NCBI RefSeq assembly: GCF_030052815.1
Contig: NC_079493.1
Coordinates: 123,157,132-123,221,131, forward strand
Origin: Hevea brasiliensis
Taxonomy: Eukaryota > Streptophyta > Magnoliopsida > Malpighiales > Euphorbiaceae
Length of the DNA: 64,000 bases
Direction of reading: 5' to 3'
Shown: positions 12,360-25,800 of the stretch, in pieces
How the letters are laid out: each line of letters begins with the position of its first letter
Position numbering within the stretch: the first letter of the stretch is position 1
Program-made: the position numbers and the translations under genes
Notes under the pieces: model-generated
What the model saw: only the letters and a program-made list of their open reading frames with translations
The model's database searches: none
Told to the model about the DNA's origin: nothing

Positions 12360-12376
12360 CCCCGACAACGGCGTCA
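12360..12376 (-). other. primer binding site of the truncated Athila-like element
   Basis: The + strand reads CCCCGACAACGGCGTCA. This is the 3' end of plant tRNA-Asp with two mismatches, six bases from the LTR edge at 12383. Confidence 0.65.
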
Positions 12377-12382
12377 AAAACT

Positions 12383-13930
12383 TGATATGTTAGCTATGAA
12401 ATAGCTTCCGCAAGTACACGGGTCACAGTAGTATAGTTTTAAAAGATAATATCGTTCCCACAGGGAATTGTGCTTAAATTGGAAATAAAATGATAAGCTA
12501 ATTAGAATGGTAAAATTTAAAGATATTAAAAATAAAATTTAAAATTAAAATTGGTATTTGAGGAATTTAAACTAAATCAAACAATTAACTAAATTAATTA
12601 TACTAGATTACCAAAATTTAAATTGAAATTGCTAATTATGAAATTGGGAGGAATTAAATCTAAATTCAATAAAAATTAAAGTGATTCTAGAGATATGGTT
12701 TTCAATATTGTTTGCATGTTATTTATCCCCAATTTAGCCAAACACATGAAAATTGCAATTTTGAGGGAAATCAATTCTTAGTTCTTTGAAACCTTTTTGA
12801 AGCATTTCAAAGTTGGTATTCATCAAATCAAACCATGTTTTCACAGTATTTCAAACCTGACAAAAACCCAATTAAAGCTCTAATTGATTTTTGAAAGTCC
12901 CCTTAATCCTCTTAGCTTATCTCTAACACCAAGAAAACTAAGTTTATTGCAAGATTATCTATCCCAAACATTCACTTTTCAGTTATCTGTCAATGATTAA
13001 AACTTAACTTAATGAGGGCCCATTCATCAAGCAAGGCAACAAGTTCACAAGCAATAAATCAAAATGTAGCAAATCTCATTTAAATGACTAAATCAGTTCA
13101 AAAACCACAATACAAAGCAATATTTACAAATCCATCTCTAGAATCTCAAAGATCTACTCACAAATCATGGTTTCAAGACAAACCCCGGTATATATATATA
13201 TATATAGAAATAATGAAAATCTAAGCTAAGGAATAGAAAAACACAGTAAAATGATAAAGGATCTGCTGCTGGAGTGTTGCAGAAAACGTCTTCTACTGCT
13301 GCTGCAAAATGGTCTCACGTGCTCCTCTTCCTCTCCCTCTCTTGCAAAATCTCCCTCTTTTCCTCCTTGTGGAAAGAAAGAGATAAATGAGCTTTTATAT
13401 GGTTCAGAGGTCTGCCCTAGAATGGGTAAAAAGGCAGAAGATTCTGGAGAAAGTGATGTATGAAATCAGAGAGACGAAAGTGCCACGTCAGCCATTTTCT
13501 TTAAAATGGCACAAGCTAAACCGGTTGTGTCGCGCCTTGTGTCGTAGGTTGTGAAACCTGCTGCCCAAGAAAAACTTCATATCTGACAATCGACACAACC
13601 TGTGCCATAAGCTGTGTCGCAGTTTGTGCAACTTTCGGTCTCTTTAACTCAACTTCAAAATTTTGCAATTCAACTCTAATTTCTTCCAAATGGTTGCTCT
13701 AACCAAAATACACCAAAATTCCAAAAATTTCAAAAATTCCAAAAATGGCTGCTCTAATTTCTTCCAAATGGCTGCTCTGATCAAAACAAATAAATTTTAA
13801 AAATTAAACTAAGAAGTATAAAAAGGCAAAATTGACTAAATATATACTAATATTTATAGTAATAGCTATGCACAAGGGTAAATTATGTGCAAAAATTATA
13901 CCTAAATGATGATATAAAATGCATGCATCA
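12383..13930 (-). repeat. 5' LTR of the truncated Athila-like element
   Basis: An AT-rich 1,548-bp LTR with TG...CA ends on the + strand (TGATATGTTAGC at the left, GCATGCATCA at the right), directly followed by the second copy of the 0.9-kb direct repeat. No partner LTR is in the window. A (TA)n run lies at about 13191-13205. Confidence 0.65.
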
Positions 13931-14830
13931 ATTTACACTCTTCCGCGGTACATAAGTCATCTACTCTTAATCTTTTTCTACCAGCTGAGCATAGTTGTTT
14001 AAGAATTTGAGCTCTATCAGCTTTGGACATGCAAGTTCATTCAGAGTCATTCACTGTATCAGAATGAAGCGTTACATATTCCAAGCTTGAATGAGATTTC
14101 AACAGATTGTAATGAAGCTCCATTGTTGCCTTGTAATAGACTTCAGTCGTACAATTTCTGGATAAAATTATCAATGTTGCTAGCGGACTTGCACTTCCAT
14201 TGCTTTAGCCTTAAGCATATGCCATTGCCATGAGGGGGATTCACAAGCATCTATATGCTACAAGGTCTGTGTTGGTGGTGAGTGGAAACAAGGTATAAAT
14301 AGGAGGCTTACAGTGCAAATTTCTTCAAATCCAATTGAGAACTAACTAGTAAAAACCCTTGGGCATTTGAATTTGCATTATCAGGTGTAGCTGATCATTT
14401 ATATTGTAACTGTTATATGCTTGGTTCTTCAATCCAGACAGCAATCATAAGGTGTTGATGGCCGTGCCTAGCAAAAATGATCTGTGAACTTTCTAAGATA
14501 ATTCAGGACAATGTATAGTTCTTGCGAGAAAATCCTGAGTTGAATATAATCAGAATTTGTTTTTGCAATCTGAGTTGAATTACACTACCAAAGTCCTTGC
14601 ATTTTTGACGTATGTGTCATACTTCCATTGTGCTTCTTGGCAATGGCATGTTCCCAAATCATGCAAGGAAGGAACCAGAGCCGCCCCGTTAATACAATAG
14701 TAAGAGCATCCGGCTGTCTAGCCCCTAACATCGCCAAGAAATTCGCAAGAATAATAAGCAAAGTGAAGGATGTAGAGAATCCAGAGTTGGTTTAACTTTT
14801 ATGATTAGAAATTAAAGTGTGATTACTGAA
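13931..14830 (+). repeat. direct repeat, copy 2 (about 0.9 kb)
   Basis: Second copy of 6101-6973 in the same orientation. It starts exactly at the LTR edge with ATTTACAC and ends at GTGATTACTGAA. Small insertions relative to copy 1 break its short open frames. Confidence 0.8.
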
Positions 14831-15261
14831 GTAATCCATAAATAGATGGATGCTATCATAATAGACATGACATCAATCCAGCATTGGCAGCATTGCATTT
14901 GCACAATCAAATTTAATTAGAAAATCTTTATCACCATCATGATTCCAATCTTTGTCTGTGTCCACCAAAAGCAGAGCCAGCTTTGATGCAATAATTAATT
15001 AAATCTCCATCCATGAGCTAATATTACCTCACCTAATGAGTCTTCATTGCTAATTCATCTCTACGTGCCAAATTTTAGAAGATTAGAAAAAAAAAAAAAT
15101 TAGTTGAGTTTTCAACAGTAGTTGACTTTATAGAAGAAGACATATAAGCTTCTTCACCCCTTTGTTATTTTTTTATTTTTATTTTTATTTTTTTAAGAAC
15201 AAGAACAAGTTCTGACTTCTGATGCAGATTTAAGCATTTTTGTCTTAAAATGTGAGGAATA

Positions 15262-15603
15262 ATTTTCTAATTAAATTTATAATTTAATCACCAAATTTTA
15301 TCAGTCCTTAAATTATAAAAAAATTAATTATTTAACTTTTAAATTTTACACTAGATTAAATTTTAATCTATAAATTTTTAAAAATTAATTATTTAATTTT
15401 AATATATAAAACGATTTAATTTATATAATTTTATGTTTATAATAATTTTATTTATTGATAATATGTATTAAAATTATAAAGATTAGAGTATAATGTAAAT
15501 TTTAAAGATTAAATAATTAATTTTTAAAATTTTAAAGATGGTATAAAATTAAAAAATTAAAATATAATAAAAATAAAATTTAAACGTCAAATTATAAATT
15601 TTC
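15262..15603. repeat. AT-rich foldback element (MITE-like), copy 1
   Basis: The ends are inverted: AAATTTATAATTTAA near 15274 faces TTATAAATTTTCC near 15603. The interior alternates TTAATTATTTAA-type words that pair across the centre. The arrangement is MITE-like, but no clear target duplication was identified. Confidence 0.45.
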
Positions 15604-16639
15604 CTACTTCACGCGGCTGATAATATAAAAAAAACGGAAAGAGATAAATGCAACTATGTTAGAACGCACGCATACAAGATCTCTCTATTATTTTATTACA
15701 GGATCTAGGAGGAGCTAGCAGCCGACCTGCTGAGTTCTGACGTGAGATTTGAGGTTGACAGGAAAAAAAATGTTTTAAGTATATTATTTTTAATTTAATT
15801 GAAATAATTATTTCATTATTTTGAATTTTTATGATTATATTTATTAAATTAATTTTTGGTATTTTCATATTAATATATTTGAAGAAATATATATATTTTT
15901 TTAATACAACTCTCACATGTCTAAAATCAAACTTATCTCAAAACAAAAACAAAATCTTATGTTCTGTAAAAGCCAAAAACCTTAAGAAGACAAAATTCAT
16001 GTGTGGGATGCAACAGATTAATAATTAAAAAAAAATAGTATGAAATAGATCTAAATAATAAATTTTGTCCACAATAATAAATAATAATAATCTCCATGGC
16101 AGATACAGATGCAGTATCCCTTGAATGCTAGCTCTTAGTTTTGGTAACCTGCCTTAAATTCTCTCTTTCTTTATTTCTTTAAATTCATTTGACTTGTTAA
16201 AATTTAAAATTTTATAGTCTCAAATACAATTTAATTAAACCCATAAAATATTTATATTTTTAATAGAATTATTTTGAAGATTACAGGGACAGAGCTCCTC
16301 AGCTTTTATACATTTATTGCTCAATAGTTAGTTCATCCCCTTTAATCTTTTATTGCTCAACTAATTCAAGTAATTCTTTCAATTCACTAACATTAGTTTT
16401 AGGTAGAATTCCTAATAAATGCATAAAATATTACCTTCAAAAATGGGTTTATTCATTGTTTATTTAATCAAAATTTAATTTAAAGAGAGAATTTTTTTTT
16501 TAATTTTTATAAAATTTTTAAATTTTATTGTGAATAAATTATTGACATGATGTATGAAAGCACTAGGTAATGGATTCATATTAAATTGTGAATGATGAAT
16601 TAGTAGATATGTAGATAAAATGAATTATATATTTATTTT

Positions 16640-17062
16640 AGGAAAATTTATAAATTGGTCTCTTAATTTTATCATATATTATATTTTAATTACTGAACTT
16701 TGAGGAATTAATTATTTAGTTTATTAATTTTATATTATATTATACTTTAGTTCTTAAATTTTTAGAAATTGATTATTTAATTTTTAAATTTTATATTATA
16801 TTATATTTTTATCTCTATAATTTTTAATATATAAAATAATTTAATTAGTTTATTAATGGATAAAATTATTATAAATAATAAAATTATAAGGATTAAATTA
16901 TTTTATATATTAAAATTAAATAGGATAAATCATTTATTTCTCAAATTTAAGTATTAAAGTGTAATATAATATCAAGTTTATAGATTAAAAAGTTAATTTT
17001 TAAAATTTATAAATTAAACTGTAATATAAAGTAGAATTTAAGAATAAATTATAAATTTCTCT
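16640..17062. repeat. AT-rich foldback element (MITE-like), copy 2
   Basis: The left end GGAAAATTTATAAATTGG faces a right end whose reverse complement is AGAGAAATTTATAATTTA. The interior resembles the element at 15262-15603, suggesting one family. Its boundaries are approximate. Confidence 0.45.
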
Positions 17063-17408
17063 TTATTTTATAGAAATTTAGAAAAAAAATCAAAGTAAAA
17101 AAAATAAGGACTTAATTTATACTTCTTATTTATTAAAAGTAGATCTAATGAAATATTTCCATGCAAAAAATATGAAAGAAAAAAAAGAAAAGAAAAGAAA
17201 AAACAAAAGATATGATATAGAAAGTTGGAACATGGAAGCACATCATTATGTGGGAATAATTTAATGATACTTCTCATAGAATTGACGTGAAATTGTTTGG
17301 ATCATCAAATTCATCCTTCCAATAAAATCAAAACAAAAACCCTAAAAATTCCAAACAACTTCCATCTAGTTGCAAAGCCACCCAAATTTTAAAATTTATA
17401 ATTTTTAG

Positions 17409-17947
17409 TAGGGGAGAGCAGTTTTCGGTTTAAATCGAAAAATCGAACCGAATCGATTAATTCGGTTTAATCGGTTCGGTTTTAAAATTTAATCAGTTTG
17501 GTTTGATTTATAATTTTAATAATTTCGGTTAATCAGTTCGGTTCGGTTATTTTCATAAAAAATAAAAAAATCGAACCGAACCGAAATTATTAATATATAG
17601 GAAATCAAAAAAAAATCGAATCAAATTGAATCGAACCGAATCGAATCGAACCGAAATAAAAAAAAACCGAACTGAACCGAAATCAAAGAAAACCGAACCG
17701 AACCTTAAGATTTTTGAGTTTTGATTTCTAACTTTTTTTGTTTTTATGTTTTTTTTATTTAGATTTAATGTAAAAAATATGAAATTTTATAAATTTCGGT
17801 TTGATCGGTTTAAAATTATCGGTTCGATTTGATTCAGTTTTCTCTTATCAATCGGTTCGATTCGATTTTTAAAATTTTTAATTTTCGATTTTCGATTTTA
17901 TCGATTCGGTTCAGTTCGAAACCGAACCGACCGTTTGCACGCCCCTA
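17409..17947. mobile_element. Mutator-like MITE with CGGTT-rich arms
   Basis: A 539-bp element whose ends TAGGGGAGAGCAG and TAGGGGCGTGCAAACGG (read inward from each side) form a terminal inverted repeat. It is flanked by AATTTTTAG at 17400-17408 and AATTTTTTAG at 17948-17957, a 9-bp target duplication differing by one T. The arms are packed with CGGTTCGGTT / AACCGAACCG words, so almost the whole element can fold back. It has no coding capacity. It lies about 290 bp upstream of the SurE start codon, within the likely promoter/leader area. Confidence 0.7.
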
Positions 17948-17957
17948 AATTTTTTAG

Positions 17958-18239
17958 CCAAAAAAAAAAAAATCCAAGCCTTCTCTTTCATCCACAAGGG
18001 CACACTATTTCTTCAACCTCCACCCTTAATCAGTGCTTCTTTCTAACTAACAGCCACTCCTTCTCTCTAATCTATTTCTTTCCTTCTCTCTCTATCCATC
18101 TACATCCCCTTTTCATTTCCAGCTCTTCATTGCCGCCCTTTTTCTCTCATCTCCCTCTTTCTAGGGTTTTGGTTCTTCTATTCAGGCATATCCATCTCGC
18201 TTTCTGTCTGCTTTTATTGAAAATTTCCTACTTTTTAGA
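17958..18239 (+). promoter_or_regulatory. probable 5' UTR / core promoter of the SurE gene
   Basis: Pyrimidine-rich leader with repeated TCTCTC and CTTC words and a TAGGGTTT telo-box-like motif at about 18162, typical of plant 5' leaders. The transcription start cannot be placed from sequence alone. Confidence 0.45.
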
Positions 18240-21200
18240 ATGACTTCTGTGAAGAACAACTTCCTGCCTCCTGGGTTGGTTTCCAATCTTCAGGAAGTCT
18301 TGTTAAGCAGAAAGGGTGAAGAAGGGGACCGATCAAATGATGCTAATGATAAATCAACTGAGCCTTCTACTTCTTCTTCTGTTGAAAATACTTCCGCAAA
18401 CGAGGATAATTCCAAGCCTATTGTTTTGGTTACCAATGGAGATGGGATTGAGTCTCCTAGTCTTGTTTATCTAGTTCAAGCTCTCGTTCGTGAAGGCTTG
18501 TACAATGTCCATGTCTGTGCGCCGCAATCGTGGGTTTTCCTTGCTTATTTATTTAGTTCTGTCTGTTTTGGATGCTCTAGTGTTAATTACCTTATCTGGA
18601 TATGTGGTTTCTCTGTCTTTTGATAATTATTATTGCGCTCTTACATGCTTAAGTGGGATGCCTTCAGTTTTTGAACCACGAAATATTTGTGTTTTAATTG
18701 GTTTTCATATCTGCGAACGTGGGTTCTCTTCACTTCGCTTTGTTACAGTTTATAATAAATTTTAACATAAGGAATGGCTTTTTATTTCTCTTGCATTTGT
18801 ATATATGGTTGTCTCTAATATTTTTTGCATTGTTCTGTTTTTGAATTGGATTTTTACTTGGGCTACATTGCTGCTCTTTTCTCTTTTCTAGAACCAGAAT
18901 TGAATTTGGTAACATCTTATGACTTTTTTAGTTCTTGAATCTGTTGCTTTAGGGACAAGTCAGTATCTGGTCATTCTGTTACTCTACAACAAACAATTTC
19001 TGTGACTTCTGCTGATATTAATGGTGCCACAGCTTATGAAGTTTCAGGTAGACTGTATTTTTTTTAAAACTTTTTACCCTATTTACTTTGCCAATTAATA
19101 AACTGATTTCATGGTATTAGGATATTGAATTATTTATCACGAATTTGTGGTTGTTGGATGACGTCTTGTTATTTTGAGATGTATTAATATGTGTTGATTT
19201 TGATGTTTTAAGAAAATGATGTGGTTTTTGAGTTTTCCAATTTTATTCATGGGCTAGAATTGCAATGAACGATGGAATTGAGAACTTTTCAGGTGTTAAC
19301 TTGAACGTTTTTCCTTTTATATTATTGGTTGCATGTGTCAGCTGGAATATGCACCTTTTAGTTTCAATTGCTTATAGTGATACTAAGATTTGGTGATGGT
19401 GCTCGTCACCAGGGACTCCAGTGGATTGTGTCTCGCTAGCACTGTCTGGAGCACTGTTTTCTTGGTCCAAGCCTTTGCTGGTTAGCTAAAATATATTGTT
19501 GTATGTGAGCTTACATACAGCTTTTGGTATGAATAATTTCTTGAGTTACATTTGATTTGATTTTCAGGTGATCAGCGGAATTAACCGAGGATCAAGCTGT
19601 GGCAATCACATGTAAGCACTCTGAAGAGATGTATACGTTATTCCTATATTATTTTGTTTGAATCTCCAATAGCGTGTCAGTGAAGGTCTATTCGTTTTAA
19701 TCATTTTCCAATGGTTAAATTTGCTCATCTGAATCCACGTATCTCTCAGTCATAGAAAGCTAATAGTAGAATCGGTACATCTTTCATTAGGTTTTATCTT
19801 TTTCCTCCAACAATTGCATTCAATCCTAACCCTTTTCTGGAGGCTAAAGGCTATTTTTTTTCCCTTGAAAATTGACTAGGTTTTACTCAGGTGTTGTTGC
19901 TGGAGCTAGAGAGGCATTAATTTCTGGTGTTCCATCTCTATCAATATCACTAAACTGGTTAGTTGATGAGGAATTGGCTGCTCTTTTCTTCTTGTTATTT
20001 GTAAGCAAGTTTTAGACTTTCAATCCATTATAGGAAGAAGAATGAAAGCCAGGAAAGTGATTTTAAGGATGCAGTGGCTGTATGTCTGCCATTGATCAAT
20101 GCTGCTATCAGAGACATTGAGAAGGGGAGTTTCCCAAAAAGGTGCTCTCTGCATATAGAAATCCCCACACCTCCATCTACAAATAAGGTAAGCATTTCCC
20201 CCCCTTTTTTGCTGAGAGTTCAAAGAGGCTTTTGATAAATTGATGAAATCCTCCCTGAATTTAGGCCATTATATGCTAATGGTATTGGCAATTTTATCTG
20301 TTCATGAATGTTCTACCTACAATAAATAAATTTCAGGTGTATTCTGAATTTAATTGAGGAAAGTTGCCTTAGGACAATTTTTTAGGACAATTTTGTTGAA
20401 CTTTACAGTTACCAAGATTTGATTGCTTAAGTGCTTACACAGGTTCATCTGCTATGCAGAAAAGTTATAGAAGGCAGTTTTTTTGTGAAAATTTTTTTCT
20501 TTTATTAAAGAATTAAGTCTTACTACCTCTCTCTCAGTAACTCAAGGTGCTAGTTTGGATGCACACAAGAAACTTGGTTTTAGGGGAGATGACTATAAGT
20601 GTCTTTTGCAACTTTAAAAGTTTGGAGCCTAAATCTTTAAGTGTCTTTTTGCAGCTTTTATGAGGATGATGTAGAATATTTGATGTTGACTTATCCGCAA
20701 GTATACGGGTCGTCTCAAGTAATAAAGTGATGAATCAAGTATCGTTCCCACGAGGATTTGCTGTTTGATTACTAAACTATGAATGAAGCGATTATTTGGG
20801 CTAATGATTAATGAATAAATGGTAAATGTGAATGAGCAAGGTAAATTGATTAATCTAGTTGAAATGGGTAAAGAGTAAACAAATAAATTCTAATTCTAGT
20901 TTGCAATTAAACTGAAATTGACAATGGGTAATTTAAACGAAAGTCTAATTATAGTAAAAGTGATCCCAGAGTTGGGGGTTTATGCATAAATTAATTGGGA
21001 TTTGTCTTGGGCATTCCAATTTTTTAGGGAAAAATAGAGTTTGAAGGAAATTGATTCTAAATCCCTTTAATATCTTTTTCAAGCATATCAAAGTGTATTC
21101 TAAAATAACCAAACCTGCTTTCGTATGTATTTGATTACTTTAAAACCCATTAAGTTTTGTAACCAATAATTAATTCCTCTTAAAGTCCTAGTTTATTTCT

Positions 21201-22769
21201 AAATCTAGGTGATTTTAAGTTCCAATCCTTGATTAACTATCAATGACTTTCACCTTTCGGTCCTTCAATCAAAGATTAACACAATACCCAATGGGTACCA
21301 ACATTAGGCAAGTAAATCAAGCACACAAGGAAGGAATCAAAACTCATATTCATATAAAATAAGGAAATATCCAATCCAAATCCACAAATTAATCTAAAAC
21401 ATATTTCCCAACTCTGAAATCTAAAGGAATTACTCACTCATAATGGTATTTACAAGAAATTTAGATGGAAGAATAAAGAAAAACATGATAAAAGGACTGA
21501 AATAGGAAAACCCAGGTGGAAGAACCAAGGTCTCTGGTTTCTGGAGCTCCAATTGCGTGCAGCTCTTCTTCCTCCAGAGGATGGCGTCTTCTCTTCCTCT
21601 TTCTATATAATTTTCTTTCCTTTTTGTTTCTCCTCTCTTCCTCTTATGGCAAAAATAAGGAAATGATGAATTTATATGGTCCCAAAAAGCTGCCCTAAAA
21701 GTAAATAACAGCTAAGGAGTGGATAGGAAATGAGGTGTAAAATTATCCAAGTCAGCAGCACTATTCACGTTCTGGGCATTCTGCTTAGGGTTCGGCTTAA
21801 CCCTAAGCAGCTTCTTAGCAAATTTAGCCTCTGGTCGCACTGTCTGCTTAAGGTTAAGCAGACCTTCAGCAAATCTCGGCAGACTTATAGTAAAATGGAC
21901 TTTTCTGCTCATGCTTGACTTGTGTTGCACCTTAAGCATTGCCGCTTTACCCTGAGCATGACCTTAAGCAAGGTCTCAAGCAAATTTCGGCTGGTTTGCT
22001 CTTTCAAGGCTTGATTTCTTCAACTTTCCTCTGTGCTTAAAGAACTCCAAATTTCTTCAAATCACTTCCTAATGCACTCATTGGTCTTCGATTTGCCACA
22101 AAATCCTATCAAAAATAACAAAATTACAAAAATCAAATATAAAGTATCTAAAGTTAACAAATAAGCTAAAATAAAGCTAAAAACATAAAATATACTAAAA
22201 TATAAGGACAAAATGGATGCAAAACTACCCTAAAATGCCTATATGAAATGAGTGTAACAAATTCCCCCAAACTCAAACCTTTGCTTGTCCTCAAGCAAAT
22301 TAAAAACAATTAATGCAATTTGGGGTACCTTACCTTAAATTTATGAAAATTACTTATCCGAACTCTCAAGCTTACCTTTAGCCACCAACACACCATATAC
22401 CCACTTTCAAGGTGCCAAGAATTTAATCCTTACCAAAGTTATCACCGCTTAGCCTTGGGTCAATTATCCATATTATCAAGCCCAAACCAATCAATCACAA
22501 AGAATAATTATGCCTAAATAGACTATAGGGTAATCCATAAGTTAAAGTGTCTCAAAAACTTGATGGAAGTAAATGAATGGATTAGATATCACAATCCCAT
22601 AGGCAATTTTCCTATTCCAATCTCCACTAATGTAACGAAACACCATTAAAAGATCAAAAGGACTTTTAAGGGTTGTAATGGGGCTAAGGAGGTGATAATG
22701 TGGCTAACAAGAAAAGGATAAAGATAACAAAATATGAGAATAATCAAATTATTAAAAGATCAAGACACA

Positions 22770-22800
<31 letters not shown>

Positions 22801-25800
22801 GAATCAAATGGGAGAAGGAACTTTACAACTATTCACCAATGCTAGCATATAATTTTGAAGCTTTTAGAGGGACTACATAAAAAAAACATTGACTTTGAAT
22901 TATAATTGTCCCTTTCAATTCACCCCCAAACTCATTTCTTTGTGTATTTGAGTGGTGAATTACTTTACATACCATAATTGAATTTGCTAGCTTTTTTACT
23001 TTAGCCACTTCTCCCAACTAATTGTTATTATTATTATTATTTATTTATTTTTTTATATTTTTTTTTATATGTATCTATCACTCAAAGAATTATTCTCATG
23101 GAGGGTAGGTAAGTGTTTGAGTTTATGGCTAGGTAGTAATGTGGGTTCCAAAGGAATAAGAGGGATAAATGTAGGCTCAAATTGGTTCCAAAGGGAAATT
23201 TTTAAGTGAGGCTGGCTAAGGCTAAAATATGGGTTTAAAATTCAAAGAATGCCTAGATCATTTCTTTTTCAAGTGTATGCTATGATTTCGCCTTGAAAGG
23301 TTTAGGAAGATTGTTCTAGGATTGGTGAGACATCAATTAGCTACTTCTCACTCTAGAGTTTTCTCTAAGCACTCAAAGTCAATGCAATTGATTGGGTGGC
23401 CCTTGGCTAAGAAGATATAAACTCAAGCAAGAATTTAATAACTTTGCACCTATCCAGGACTTTCAATCCATCAAACCCTTCTAAAAGTAAGCTTAATTGC
23501 TCTTCAAAACAACTCTCAATCCTCTAAGGACAAGGTAAAAATTTGTTTTTATGATATGCATGATCCTAAAATGAATGCATAAATCAAATTAAAACTAAAT
23601 GTAATCTATATGAAAACTATATGCAAATGTATGTATATGGGTATAGACATGTGTGTAGTATATGTATAAGTGTATGGATTATCTATATATGAATGAATGA
23701 AATGCAATAAATGAATGAAAGAAAATTTTAAAGAAAATTTTGCAAAAATTTTGCCTTCACCCCCAAACTCAAATGAAACATTGTCCTCAATGTTTAAAAT
23801 GAATGGAAAGATGGGTAAAATTATGAGAATTGCTAAATTATTGAAATTTATACAATTGGGGATTAAATCAATGTAAGCTCAATTATTCCAGAATTAGGTC
23901 AAAAGGATATTAACAATGAAGCTTTAGAGAGAAAAATGTGAAAAAGTATCCCAAATGTATGAATTTACACTGCTTAAGAAGTTGCTTAACCTGTTGCATA
24001 GGGTAAAGCGAAAGCATAAGCATTGGCAACATACCATAAGCTTAAATGGTGTAAGGGTAAGCTGTTACCTCCAACTGATGTGGAACAGGTGTGGCTCAGA
24101 GAAAATTATGCAACTCGTTAATGTCAACAAAATTAGGATTGAAGAAAAGATAAAGTGCTAAAATAATGGTCAAGAAAATGAAATAGTGAAAAGAAATAAA
24201 ATGTAATCACAGAGTATTTATGTCTATATCAGAAGATAAAATAAAATAAAGTAAACTAAAGGAAAGAAGTGCAGAGATAATAATAAAAACTAAGTACCAA
24301 AATATTACAACCATGACCAAAGTTTGAAAGCTAAAATAAACAGATTACAAAATAAACTAAAAAAACAAAAATTAAAGCCGCATCTTGATCAAGTTCTCGT
24401 ATCAAGCCTTTGTTGTCGTGATCGTGGTCCGCCTGTGTTCCGCAGAGGTTCATTGTGATCCAAGCTTGTAAGCAGTTTCCAAGTTTTCTGTTAAGTCTTT
24501 CATTTCTTGAAACATGGCTTGGCCCCAATGATATAAATTGTTGTAGGATTGGGCCAATTTGTTGTAAAGCTCCAGCATTTGAAGTTGATGTTGCTTCTGT
24601 TTCTTTTTAAGAGATAAAAATCTCTTTTTAAGTTTCTTTTCTAGCTTCTTCTTTTGGTTAACCTGCTCTTGACCCATGGCTTCAATTTTGATTTCTAAGT
24701 TTTTCAAGGAAGCAAGAATTTCTGTGGTATCAGGTGAGGGAGCAGATGGTTGGACAGTGAAATTTGTTATCCTGGATTCCAAGGATTTTAAGATGGATAA
24801 CATGTCTGCTGAGAAGTGTGGGGTAGAGGTTGGTTGTGGTTCAGCAGTTGCAAAAGTGGTGGGGTGTTCAGTAGCTGGGGTATCAGGGTGCTGCTGTAAC
24901 AGAGTATATGTATGGCCTATTTTCTCACAAACATCCATATGCAGCAACATGGTGCTGTCTATGTATGATTCCCCAGAAACTGGCAGCAATTTATATAGAC
25001 TAGCATCAAAGCTAAATGATTTTGCTATGGCAGTTATGTACCCCCCAAAAACAATACTACCTTTAGTATGCTTGGTGACAATTTGGTGCCAATGAGTAGC
25101 TATGAAATGGGCTGTACTTACTTGTTTTCTCTCCTTCATGCACCACAATAGAAACAAATCCTCAAAGACCCACAATATCATATCGTGTCCCCTTCCTAAA
25201 ACAAAGGTAAGTAATGAATCTATGGAGGTATTTCAATACATGGTCAACTATCCTAGAGGCTTTTGAGTCCTCTGTCTATAATAACCTCCAAATGGTGCAA
25301 TATCTTTCCGCACTGAACAGGTCATAAACAGTTTGTCGCTACTCAATGTTTTTATACCCAACTCGAAAACCAAAAATGGCATTCAAAGCACCTATATCTA
25401 ACTCCCTGTCAATTCCAGCACATCGAAAATAAATCATATCTCTATGTTCAGGCACTGTTGGTTTGAAACTCAACTTTAGGGAACTCAAAAATTCGAGGGT
25501 TAGATCCTTGTATACTGGTTCCCTAATTTTAGCAAAATCAGTCCAGCTAACAACATCCAAATAGGCAAAGACAGAATTATAAATACCTAATTCTTTCAAA
25601 ATCTGCTCATCCATATACTTGTTTGCCAAAATGGTTTTAGAAAGTAATTTCTCATAGGCCTTTTTCATATCCATATCCTTAAAAGCCCAAGGCAATGGAG
25701 AAATTACCTCCTCTATAGTATCCGCAGATGACGCAGGTGCTGGAGAATGTAAGGGAGACTGGGTTACTGGTGTTTGCACCGCTGGTGCTGGGGTTTGCGA

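Larger units (their letters stand above)
11776..13930 (-). mobile_element. truncated Athila-like element (5' LTR plus gag start)
   Basis: The 5' end of a second Athila-type retrotransposon on the - strand: LTR (13930-12383), tRNA-Asp-type primer site, leader and the first part of gag. The rest is gone, and the sequence continues straight into Tekay/Del pol. The gag start and LTR layout match the complete Athila at 20681-34653, but the sequences are clearly diverged, so this is a different, probably older family member. Confidence 0.75.
14831..17408. other. AT-rich intergenic region
   Basis: No gene is supported here. The stretch is very AT-rich with many A/T runs. It contains two foldback-type elements, listed separately. 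Open frames at 15659-16028 and 17068-17277 are low-complexity and carry no domain. Confidence 0.5.

Noticed and set aside
24676..25095. 139-codon + strand frame starting [16 protein letters not shown]
   Set aside because: It is the reverse-strand shadow of the Athila third ORF, which has the domain-like features.
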